Shown: piece by piece, positions 12,901-25,200 of the stretch
Numbering within the stretch: position 1 is the stretch's first letter
How the letters are laid out: every line of letters starts with the position of its first letter
DNA from: Symbiodinium natans
Taxonomy: Eukaryota > Sar > Dinophyceae > Suessiales > Symbiodiniaceae
Reading direction: 5' to 3'
Assembly: GCA_905221605.1 (NCBI GenBank)
Contig: CAJNDS010000557.1
Span: 108,182 to 172,181, forward strand
DNA length: 64,000 nucleotides
Position numbers and translations under genes: made by a program
Notes under the pieces: model-generated
Databases searched by the model: none
Seen by the model: the letters and a program-made list of their open reading frames with translations, nothing else
What the model was told of the DNA's origin: nothing

Positions 12901-15900
12901 TGCTCTACCACAACAAGTGACCTCGCAACGACATCAGCTTTGCGCAATTCCACCCCCCCCGGGCACCCCATGCCACCGGGAGCCTTATCAGCACCGCACC
13001 GCCGGGGCTCTGGCATGTAAGCTGCAAGGTACGGCCGAGAGCTGGCCTCGCGCAAACAGAGTCAAGTCTGAGTCATGGCTCAGCGGTGTGGCTTAAATAG
13101 TTCTGTTTACAGCCAGGTTGAGGCCAGGGAAGTTGGATCACAGTACCATGGGGTCAACAACATGAAAACGCAGCAGGTAGACGACGGGTAGACACCTAAC
13201 GATGAACCCGGAAACGATGGACTCCGAAACGATGAACCCGGAAGGAAGCCAAATTCGAAATAACCCGAGCGTTGTCCAACAGAAGCATGTACCCGGTACG
13301 CGAAGAGAAGTCTACCAGCTCAGTTCACGACCATGGGGTTGAGGGCCAGCTCATTCGACCAGTGTGCTATAACCTCACAGAAGGGGGTTTGCAGCAGCGC
13401 TTCAGGAAAGGAGGCGTTTCCACCACCTCTCATCTTGAAGGAATGTCTCACCCCTGCAACGACATTGGGCCCCACAACAGCGATATATTGACATTTGGGA
13501 CTCGGGATGATGCGGCAATGTACGGGACGGTCTGTACATGAGAACACAGTGAGCTTTACAACGAGACTTGCTCAGCCGCACAATGGCACGTAGGAGAAGC
13601 CGAGGGCAATGGCTAAGTCGCAGAGGAGGAAGATGTAAACCATCACCGCCAGTAGCAGGCAGGCCTAACAAGGTTGGACCAACTAGCACAAAAACACGTA
13701 AAGGCCTGCACAGGACACTCAAGAAATCCCCATCCGCGCACGTAATCGCTGACTCTTGCAAGCGCCAGCTAGCTTCTCTCCAAAGGACCCGGCAGAAAAC
13801 AAGTGACGGTACCGCCCAATCTGCGCGTAGTCTTTCACCAGTGCCATCTGGGAGCATGCTTCACAAGTGGTGAGCCGAACACGTGGAGAGCAGCTACGAC
13901 TAGGATGAACCAGCACGACCCCGCAGCATGTGAAGGAGCTGTGACGAGATGCGAGATGCTTTGGAGGTGCTGCATGGTACTCCACGTTTCAAGATGTGTG
14001 TGATTTCTGCCTGTTTCAGCAAAATGCGAGAGAATGACTTCTTGGAGCCACACAGAGGGCCGCCCCTCGATCTCCTCCTCGCGCAAGGATTCGGCCCTGG
14101 GCACCCAACAAGATGGACTGCACCAATCGAGTCTTTCGAGTCTTTTGGCTCAAAGCGAACCACGAAACGTGCCAGCAAGGTCTAACAGAGTCTAACATCA
14201 AGCTGCTTTGGTTCTGTAGGAGTCTAGGCTGCGAGACCACGGTGCTTCAAAAACACGATTCAATGTCCCTGCAGCATGTGTCCGGACATCAGAGAACTGC
14301 CCTGAAAAATCCAGCTGCCTGATTCGAAGAAAATTCCACTCTTATAAAGACAGAAGAGCCTCACAGCACTGATGCCTAGGCTGCCTGCTGCTCCCGATTC
14401 TTGTCAGTCTTCCGCTTCGTCTTTGGCCTTGGTAGTCTACGCTGAGGCGCAAGGGTATGAAAAGATCCGGCGAGCCCCGCAAGGTGCTTCGCAAGAAGTC
14501 TGGAGTCTTGGGGCCACGATCTGGTTTTTGACCTCTGAAGACATGGCTGGGATGCAGGCTCTGCATCCTGTGCAGCGAATGACTCGCCCTCGCGGCTGCT
14601 TAGCAGCTTTTGGAAGGCCTCCCGTAAACGTAGGGAGGCTCTGTCTGCCAGTCCGGATTCATGACATCATGTGCTGCAGACAAAAATAGGAGCTGACGGC
14701 AGCTGTGGCCCTCCGGCATGCTGCAGCCCAGAGCCCAGCAAACCCTAGCAAAAGCCCAGCAAGAGTCCAGCAAAAGCCCAGCGAGGGCGAGCAGACCCCT
14801 CCTGGTAGAAGCCCTGAAAACATCTGAAGCCATCTGAAGCCCTGAAGCCATGGATGAGTCTGTAATGCAGTGCCAGGCCTCGCTGGCCATGACCTTGCAC
14901 AGCTTCTTGCTTTGGCACGAAGTTGCGTCGAGTGACGGGTTTGTTTAAACAACGACTTGGTGACCAGCTTTGGCTTAAGAGCCGGACCGTTTCAGGATCG
15001 CCTTGCAGAACGACCTGTGCAGGCTGCAAGGAGGGTTGCAGGATCATGGGCTCGAAGATATTCGTCGCGGGGAAGAGATTTCTTTGACGCATCCAACAAT
15101 ACTCCCAAGCTACCTGCATCCCCAAAGAGCAACAAAACGGGTTCAAGTTTCTGGTGGCTCTGCTTGGACATTGGCTTAAACTTAAGACCCTCTACAATCT
15201 ACAGCCGCACTCCAACCCTCCAACGTGCATTCGGGAACATGAGGTGGACTGAATTGGCCTTGCCCCCAGCCATCAGCACCTGATCATCAGGCCCGAGATC
15301 ATCATCCAGAGGTGCGGATTGGTTGGTAGCCATTTATTCTTGAGTTTCGATCTGAAGAATCAGCTGCAAAGTTTTCACAGGACTCAGGACTGCGGATTTG
15401 GAATGAGAAAAGGCCGAGAACCCTTCAGACTTCCATGGAAAACCCACCACTTGGCCGATGCTTGGAAGCCGAGGCTGTGGCCACACGGTGAAACTTGCTG
15501 AGTCGCTCGACATCAGGCTGTGTGGCCTCAGCGTGAATCAAGGTGCCCCGGGCTTTTGGTGGTCCAAAATAATACGATTATTATTGCTATTATTATTGGT
15601 TCTTATCATCGTTATTATTCATATTGTCATTATTATTCCGATTAATATTAGTGGTTAAAGGCTTCTGGGCTTCGACTTCCATGCGCTCAAGGCAAGCAAG
15701 GCTTCTAATGTGCATGAACCCATGGCCACGATGTTGGGTCTCTTGGAGACTCGGAGTCCCGTTGAACAGTTCTGCCTTCGGCAAAACAGGAAATGATCTC
15801 AGGAAATCCCCTTCGAAGGTTGTAATAGCAGCTTCGAACCCCCAAGCGCACAAGGAAGCCAATATAAGCCAATCAATCGTGCAAAACTGGACCTGCCACT

Positions 15901-18900
15901 GCCCAGCAATGTGTCTACAAGTCAAGGAACGTATGGCAGTGTGGGCGTGTCAAGTGGAGTCGTAAGATGCCTAGTTTTAGCTTGATCCAAACATCCAGCT
16001 CTGCGCGCTCCAGCAGTGGTTGAATGCCAAAAACAACCCAGGTACCACCCAGGTAAGGCCCAGTGGCATCTGAAACGGTCTCGCCCCTGAACCTTTAAGG
16101 CACCTGCCACGACACAGGTCCGGCCTGCACAGGGAGCCGATAATGTATTGGTGCTTGTGAAATTGGACGGCTGGGCGCCGATTCACCATCTACTCGCAAC
16201 CAACAATCAACCTAAGCGCTCACCCTACCATGGTGGAACAGAAGACATGTTCGACAAGACTTACAACACCACAGCCAACCTGTACGCCGGCTTAAGACCG
16301 ACGCAAATACCAGAAATCTCTCCGAAAAACCCACGCCCCAGCATTGCCACAACTCGCAACCGGCTGACGCTGCCTTCCATGAGCCTTCCAAGTAGGAGCT
16401 TCTCCATGATAACCTTTCCTGTTGGCCTCCGGTTGCTTTGCAAAGGATATTCTTTGTTGGGCAGGACGTTCCGCCCAATCACTCGCCACGCCTAAGCAGT
16501 CCCAAACCGTCAACATTCCTGCATGGCTTGAACTGCATGAAACTTCCTGCCGCAACCGGCCAGCTGGGCTGCAGACGCATCCACAGACGCAAAAGGGTCG
16601 TCCATCAAAACTAGCCTGTTGGCAGGCGTCAGGTTGTCGATTTCGGGGGAAGGGGGTTGGGGAGGAAGAGCGACTGCGCGACTCAGAGTTTCCGGGCCTT
16701 CCACCTTCTGCTTGAAGGGTAAAATTGAGTCAGGCAAGGGTTAGCATGTTGTTTTCTGATTCTGGACGAAAAACACCGCCTTGGTCTATGATCTGAAGAT
16801 CACATCAGAAAGGTATGGTGCCTAAGTACTTAGGGCGCTGCTGAGAAGTGAGGTGGTATGCCGCGCGTGCCATAGAGACCTCGGTGGATTCAAGTGAGAA
16901 GTAGTGAGGGCACAGATCTTAACTCCTGCACTACTTGGTGCGTGGTTGAGCGAGGAGTGGAATCAGGGTTCATGCACTTACTCACGGAGTCGCAGATCAC
17001 GGTGGGATGCAGCATAGCATCCATTCGCAACTCAGCTCCCAAAAGCACCGCTTGATCAGGGCGTGCACCCGCGCTTTCTGGCCACCGGAAAGTGAGATCC
17101 CGCGGGCGCCAATGGGAACTTGATCACCGCCTGCCGAGAAGAGAGGGCTTTTGGGCTAAACCAGGGTTAACGGGCGGCAGGGTCTGTACGGACGTTCGCT
17201 TTAGAAGCTCATCTGGGCACCGATTGCACCAGCCATACTCAACGCATTCAGAAACTTTTGTGCCGACAGCATCCATGAGGTAAGGCAAGTCGAAGGACAA
17301 AGATTGTGAGAACATGTAACATGCAACGCCAGATGAACTGCAGGACAGCGACACACGCCCCGTCTCACCTCTCCACATCAACATCCACTCCAAAGTTTAA
17401 AGCATCGTTCTGCCTGGCAGGACGTTGAGATCCTCGCCCAAAGAAGCTGCTTGGAGTGCGTCTTCATAGCCTCGGAAGACAGATGTGCGGGCAATCTTAC
17501 ATGCACCAGCCTCCTGGAACGGGCGAAACAAGGGTTCAACACCGAAGCCTAGCATCAGTCGGGAGTGAGGCACGTGCTAGAAAACAATAGACCACGGTGC
17601 TCTGCAGATACTTGTAGTGATTCCTGTGTCGCATGATGTTTATCATTCTTCTCTGGGTCATGGGCGAGCTTGATCGAAAAACTGGCCGAACAACACGTTC
17701 TCCTGCCCAGAAAAACCATCGTGCTTGGAAGTCCGGGCAAAGCAGAAGGCGGAAGGAGCGCCTAAATGGACCACAAGGGAAGTCCGTCCAGAAAACATTG
17801 CTGTGGGCAGGGACTGCTTGGACAAAGCTCCGAAGCTGGACCCATGCACCCTGCACACCTGGAAGGCCCTGGGGCAGACACTCCAAGTGCCTAAATCTGC
17901 ACATGGCGGGTATGCACCGAAGATGACTCGACTGCATGTCTAACGTGAAGCACAGTATGTGTGTATGAATTTGTAGCGGCCCTTCATTCTAAGCCATCCC
18001 TGCAGACTCGCTAGCCACTCTTTCTTCATGCGCTCAGCTCGAGCTCTTCTGATCCCCTCATCCAAGGTCTGGAGTTCGGAAATCGAATCATGATAGAGAC
18101 ACATTCTCGAGGATGGAAGCTGAATTGCTCAGTCTGCCGGAAGGACTTGCCCATGCCCTTACGATCACAGCTGCATCTCGAGAAGCCCCTCACAGCTGGA
18201 TAAATTGGCATGCATTCGCGCAACGCTCCTTGCCACTTTGCAATCGCAGGGATGGAAAAAGGCTTTATGCTCCTTTTGGGGGGACTCATGTCAGATGAAC
18301 TCGCTGTTGGTTCCTGGCCTTAGAATGCCTTCGTCAAGCCATTTTGCAGGCCTAAGGTTTTGCTTAGATCGGCTGCCTTGCGATAACACGCCACGTGTAC
18401 ATGAGCACAAGCCTTTGCCCGCGGACATGGCGAGCATCGCGGAATTGATTAGTGTCTCTGCTCAGAGCTTTGCCAAGCACGGGCATGCCTGATCTTGTTC
18501 CTATCCTACTTGGCTGTGGCCAGGATGAGCTGGTACCTGAGGCTCCTCAGCTCAAACGGCCACTTCCTAGCCAACGCTAAAAGCTACTTGCTGAGCCACT
18601 TCAGGCGCACACCCGGGTCTTCAATCGTTCTGGTGACTGAATGGCCGACAAGCTGAGTTTCCAAAGTTGCTCAAGTTGGGTCGCGCTCCTGCTTGATCTG
18701 GCTTGTAGGGGCGCATTTGGGCCCATTGGACGTGCACCGGGACTTTAAATTGGGAACAAAACACAGCCGACGAAGGGTGACAGCAGCTGAACTCGCTCCA
18801 TCTTGCCCTTGTCGACAAAGAGCAGGTCAAGCAACCCTGCTGGAGCATGCATCACTTTAAAGCAGCATCAAGCCTACATCCTACGTGCTCAAGACTTGTT

Positions 18901-21900
18901 TGAGCAGCCCCTTTTGGAACATCTGTTTCAGCGGCCCTCAGCCGATTCTTTTCGTGCTGCAAAATCTGACCAGGCGAGCTTGACAGTTTTGCAGGCGTTT
19001 GGCAACCTCCGTCCAAGCAATGTTGAGGCATTCGGGCAAGCTTGCTCCTCTCTCTCAGCTTTGCCAACTCCCGGCATCGCCCAGCAGAACGTATGCTCTT
19101 ATGTTGAGGCCAGAGCTTTGATCGCGTCGCCTGCGACAACCAGCTCTCCTGGGATACTATCACGCAACGTGATATTGCAGATGCCGACCCGATACTACCA
19201 TTGCACGAGCTCTCGGAGGACAAACAACGTGCTTTCTGTGCACCCCTTCATGCTGCTTCTCCATGGCTTTCCGCCCGGTGTCCGACCACGCCATCCGCTG
19301 CGTGGTGTCGCGCTGCAGCGCCGGCTGAAGGTGCTCACAGTCCTCGTTCCTCGGGAAAAACTTAAAACATTAGGAACGTGGACTGCTGCTGGCCGGCAAT
19401 GTCAAGCTTGAAGCTCCAACGCCGAGCGAAGCAGGCCAAGTAACTGAGCACACTGCTCTCCTCATGAGCTCCTATAGCTTGATAAGTTGATTCATAAGCC
19501 CTTGAGGCTTCAGAATGCCGAGTTCTGAGGTATGTGCCTCACACCAAGCAGCCCGGACCTCAACAATTCGAAGCCTCTCAAGAGATGTCTAGGTCCTCTG
19601 GTATCGGACTGCGTATTGGGCCATGAAAACCACGACCCTGGATCGGGGCATAGTTTTTTGACCTAGAACTCGCACTCTCCTGGGCGAGGACGGGGGCACT
19701 TCGCGGGGAATCTCACGTTGACCCTGGCAATTGGACCTCTCGCACCATCTTAATCCCAACCTACCTTGGGAAGGATTGAAATCGTACTCCAGCTGAGAAA
19801 TTCCAAGGTCCCTGGCTCCTGGCACCTGCAAGGGAACTCAACCTGATATACGTCCTCCACTGTAATACCAGTATCCCGAGCCGAACCACACATCCGAAGC
19901 ATAACTGTCATGGCACTTCGCCTTAAGCCCTGGAGACAGAACATGCAGCTGTGCCGCACCATCGTCGATGCTGTGCCACGGCTTTGAGGGGAGCTCCTCG
20001 CTAGGAAGAAGTTAGGCAGTTGTGGGCGAGTGATGTCTATGAGCGCCTCAGGGCTGTCTATGACTTCTGCTTCGCCCATACGACCATTCATCAACTGTTC
20101 AATGCAGGCACATGTTCTTGTTGTCCAGAGGCTTCTTGAACTGTTATGCTTCTGATTCAAGGCTTGGCAGTGTCATCCCTGCCCCACCTCGGTGTGATGT
20201 CTCCAGAATCGGCGCTGGGCGTTCGAGCACGAGGCGACCCGGCAGGGGAGGAGAACCTAAGCGAATGCAGCCACAAGCTAGATAGATGATTGTTCGATAG
20301 CAAAACTCCATCTCTCATTGCTAGAGCTTCGCGTGCGTGCACCTTGCTGAAGGCCAAGGGCTGATGGAATGCGAATTATTCTGCCAAGTGGTCCCGGAAT
20401 TCAGCCCGTTTTCGAACATTTTCGAAGCAGCTTACCGACCCCCAGACTTTGAATGCACATGAGAGGTTGGAGCTCAGACACTGAAGCACTGAGCCTTCAG
20501 GATGCCTTGTTGGATTTGTGCGCGCAATCGATCTCGGAGCACCTTGAATGCCTTGAACCCTAAACCGCTCGAAGCTCTGCCTGTGTCTGATATACACTGC
20601 TCAGCTGTGGACATGGGAGCATGAGTCAAAACTCGCGGGCTCGCGGCTCTCCAGCTCACCATCTAAAGCTGTCTCAAGCCAACGGAACCCCGTCCCTCAT
20701 CCCTGAACTTGCCCTAAGAGGCCCAGAAGCTCCATCCCATCGCTAAAAACATAGGGTTTGGGGGCTTCGGGTTTAGGCGTCTGGAATTTAAGGCTTAAAG
20801 GGGTTCAGGAGGTTTGGGGGGGGGGGGGGGGGGGTCTTGTGAGTTACACCAAGTACCAAGCGACGGGACCACCTGAAAAGCGACACCCTTGGGATAAGGA
20901 AGTCTGAACCCTCATAACTTGGAAGGCTTTTTGACCAGGTTTCGGGGCGACACCCACAAGCGACACCGCTTCAGCTGAAAGCAGCAAAGCAGGCCAGCTA
21001 TGGGTTGTGCAGTGAAACTCTGGGTTCCGGAGATTTTGGAGCAAAGCACAGCTGATGCTCATTCTCGCCCTGCCCCCTTCGGCACAGGAAAGAGTTGGAA
21101 CGCGAAGTCTGGCCAAGCCCACTCGGTGTGGAACTTGGAAGACCGGCTAGACCCAATTTCCTGGGCCACCGTTGTCACCATCCAAGCAGGCAAACGCTGC
21201 TTGCGGAGGTTCTGATCCTGAGAATTCCCGACCCATCTGCGCTGTAGCTGCCGTAGCACCGTAACTGCAGCCCACCACCAAGAAGTTCCACAACCTGCTT
21301 TGTAACCCTAAGCCCTCTGCACCTACAAATATCCATGAAACCTAGCAGACCACACATCTCGAGGGCTCGGGATCTTCGCTTTTGAAAGCCGTCATGGGTG
21401 GAAGACCCTTTGCAGCCTGCTCAATCAGTTCCACGGTCGCCTGGCATGGACAGGTACATCATGTTGCGTCGCAACTCGAGCTGCGCCATGGTCAGAACCG
21501 ACATTTTGTCCGACTTGTCATCTTGAACTGAAATCTGTCAAGGTGGCCAATGCTTTCCGAAGGCCTCCGGTCCCGGGCTTCCCTGGAGCTCATCCGAAAT
21601 CCTCCGGGCCTTGCCAGGACAGCATGCCGGACAGGTGAACTCTCTCTCTCTCTCTCTCCTGACTCTCTTCTGTCGTCTCTTTCTTCTCTCTCTTCTCTCG
21701 CTTCTCTTCTCTCTCTCTCTTCTCTCTCTCTTCTCTCGCTTCTCTCTCTTCTCTCTTCTCTCTTCTCTCTTTTTCTCTCTCTCTCTCTCGTTCTCCGTCT
21801 CTCTCTCTCTCTACATATATATAAGATGTTCAGACGCCGTCTCGATTTGACGTGGATTCCAGCAACAAAGACCCCGCTAAACATTCACCTCATCCCATAG

Positions 21901-22245
21901 TGGACGCTTCGTGGCAGCGTCAAGAACGCAACTCAACACATGCTAAACCCCAATGTGAGCGCTGCACATCGGTCTGCTGCAGGTTTACATTTTCTTAGAC
22001 AGTTTGTTTTTACAACAATCTGGAGTGCCAGTTGGCCGAGTGGCGCTAAGCTGCAACAGGCCAGGGATGCGGGATTGATCGCCCTTCCCCCCCTTGTCAC
22101 GCTTACAGCACTACACCCCCAAACTACGACAACTCGCATGCCGAATGACATTCCTGCCCCAGTGGTTGCCGTTCAGCTGTGACAGGACACGTGACTCTGC
22201 GAAGAGGTCGCTTCTCCCCCTCCGTCCCCCTTCCCCTCTGTCCCC

Positions 22246-22298
<53 letters not shown>

Positions 22299-25200
22299 GC
22301 CCCCTCCTCTCCAAAGCTTAGGTCCTTTGGGCAGACGGGATCCCTGCCAATTTAGTCCCTGGTTGGTCCTAGAAACAGTTAGACTTGAAGCTTTCTTCCC
22401 AAACATGCCCCAAAGGAACAATGCAAACAGCCAACATCTGTCATCCAGCCCATAAAAGAGGTCGATTGGCCTTCAGCTGCTGATGTGTAGCTGACTGGAG
22501 TGGGTCAAACGGCAGGGAACAATGGAGGAACGTGTCGGTTACTGCACCTTGTTGTTTCGACATGCAAGCCGCCTAACAAAAGCGGGTCTAGGGTTTCTCG
22601 TTTAGACTTGAGAGCACACATGGATGCAGAAGCCCCACATCAGAATCAACATACTCCAAGAAAGAGAAAGACAAAAGCTACCAATCAAACAGAAGACACT
22701 TGCGACAAGAAGCACCACCGAAAACAACTCAGCTGAAATTGGTCTTCGGGCAGATGAAGATGAAATGGTGCTCTGGACGCAGGCAGCAAACTGAAAGGGT
22801 CCCACTCACCGGAAAAGCACCAACAGCAGACCCAGAAGGTGCAGCTTAGCTTTTTCAAATATTGCACTCCCTTGGCCCCTGGCATTCTTCTGGTAGGTCT
22901 GCAGGTTTGTCAGAACCTGAGGCAAAATCGTTGCGGATATGAGGTTGATGATGGCCTTTCTACCCCCCCCCCCCCCCCCCAAAAAAAAAAAAAACAGTTG
23001 GGGCACTCTCCTTAGATTGGGGTCCCCGGTCAGGGAGACGGGTTAATTTTCAAGCGCACCATTCGAAATCTCGCCTAGCCAAGCAGCGTCGTTCACAGCT
23101 GCCGATACGGCCTTCGCAGTCACAAAGCTCGGCTTGAGCAGGGGGCCGCAGCCCTTGTCGTTCAGAATGCGTGCCTGCAGAGTTCGTGGGTGTGAGGGAA
23201 TGAGATCAAAAGTCAGCCGTTCAAAGCGCCTGAGCCCGCGGAATTGAATATGGCACGCGCCTACTCCACACAACGGCTTCCCTCAAATCCCAACGGTCCA
23301 ACTGAGCCCTATAAATCCAACTGAAACCCTCTGGGTTTGTCATGCACGAAGACTTGCTTTCCAGATGCGTTCTGCTCTTGGTCTCCGAAGCCGGGAAAGC
23401 AAATCACGGGTTTCGACGCCATCATGCACCTGACTTTTTCAGAAGCGAAGCTTCGTGCTTTCTGTGTTGTCTTGTTCAGGCCCTCTGTATCCTAGCGAAG
23501 CACAGACATCTCTTGCTGCAAAGAAGGCACTCCAGCGAGCCGCCCCAGCCGCAATGGGTCAACACCGCGGTAAGCTCCTACTTCTGCTCTTAAACCGAAA
23601 ACAGTGTTGTGTTCTATCGAATGCTTTTGCGAAAGTTTGTGAGATCATTGATCCCCAGTCCTTCAGAGAAAGAATTTCCACTTGTGGCATCCAGGCGCTT
23701 ATCAGGAAGTTCGCTGAGAGGGGATGCGGAAGAATGTCCTGCTTGGCAGCCTGGCAGCGAGGCATCGAGCTGCTTGCTCTGCAAATGGCTGGCTTGCAGA
23801 GTGCACACCCAGGGTGCAGGGTTTAGGGGGGGATATAGGGTTTAGGGTGAGCCAGAGCAACAAGAAGTTCTGTGCAAGTGTTCACTGATCAGGAAAGAGC
23901 AGAGCTCCCGCCCCATGCATGTCATGCTCAGTCTGTCGAGCCAAGTTCCTGAGTTGCCTGGACGTATGGTAACCCACATACGCTCTCTGAGCACAGGTCT
24001 CTCCCCTCCGGCCCCCTACCGGCTCTCTCGAAGAACTTTCATTCCGCCCAAAGCATGTGGTTCTGTAGCGCTCGCCGTGTTGAAATGCCCAGAGCCAAGA
24101 ACGTCACGAGCACTCCGTCACAACACCGAAGCACCAGCCCGGCAAACTCAACTTGCTTGGCAGCTCCAGCCTTAACATATCCTTACACCGAAGTCAAAAA
24201 ATGGAAACCTCAATCCAGCCTTCAAGGACCACAGCACACGGACGTTGCACGACTCGAAGCCCTCGTAAAGTGCCAGGACCTGCTCCTGGTTTTCCAAAAC
24301 CCCCCCTTCCTTCATCATGGTATTGCAACTACCGTTTACGAACACTTGTGGTCCAGGGTTGAGGGAATGTACACCATCCGCCCGGAAGACTAGGCGAAAT
24401 CACGACTGCACGTGCTTTACCAACAGCAAAGCACTCTTGGGCGTGCTGCGAACGCATGAGTGTCGTCAGTAAATTTTTCAGAGCCGATACGAACCCACAT
24501 GTGCCACCTGGCGATGAACACATGCAGCCTCATCCCACATGTGACTGCAGAATCGGAAAAGAAATGAAAACCCTGGTAGTGAGAGTCCAGAGATGTCTAA
24601 GAGTCCATGATGAAGTGCAACCAAAGTGGCCTTGGAGAGATCCATGAGGCTCCCTGTTGTGATGTAGAACAACGGCTTCGCCATAGCTTTTGTGGTCCTT
24701 GGACCCTAGCTGCCCTAGCTGCTAGGTCATTGAGTCCCGACTTCGCTGAGCGAAGAACCAGCCGAGCCACGTGACAAATTGGAGGATGTCTGCGTGGTGC
24801 GATGGCAGTAGCGGCTTTGCAGAGAAACCATCCAGGGGCCTTTGCAGGCTTCTTGCGACACCAGACAAAGCTGGAGTACAAGTCTCGTGGAGTCTCGTGG
24901 CCAAAGATAAGCAGACTCTCTGATCTCCCAAAAAAATCCAACAACTGAAGCCCCGGACCCGGAGATGAAGATGTTCGGCGGCAGTGCAACACGCCCATCC
25001 TGATTGCACAAGACATTTTGCACATGTTGTCAGGGCATGTGAGCACTGGTGGTCTGGTGGAGTTTGTGTTGCTTTGGTGTCTTGTTTTTGCGCTTGCGGG
25101 CTTATTGGGCGGTCTGGGGTGTTCAGCCTTTCTTCCTTTCACTGGTCTGCCTGGTGTTTCTTCGGGATTACAGGGGAACTCCCGCAAGAAAGCTACATGT

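Noticed and set aside
15326-15345. GTAGCCATTT resembling part of the dinoflagellate spliced leader
   Set aside because: Only 10 bases match, the following bases differ and it is on the strand opposite to the genes.
18110-18180. GMGKS on the minus strand as the missing Walker A of NBD1
   Set aside because: Lies downstream of the Q-loop exon and lacks the preceding GxxG and hydrophobic strand in frame.
21080-21110. GTGKS on the plus strand
   Set aside because: Wrong strand for the gene and no other ABC motif nearby.
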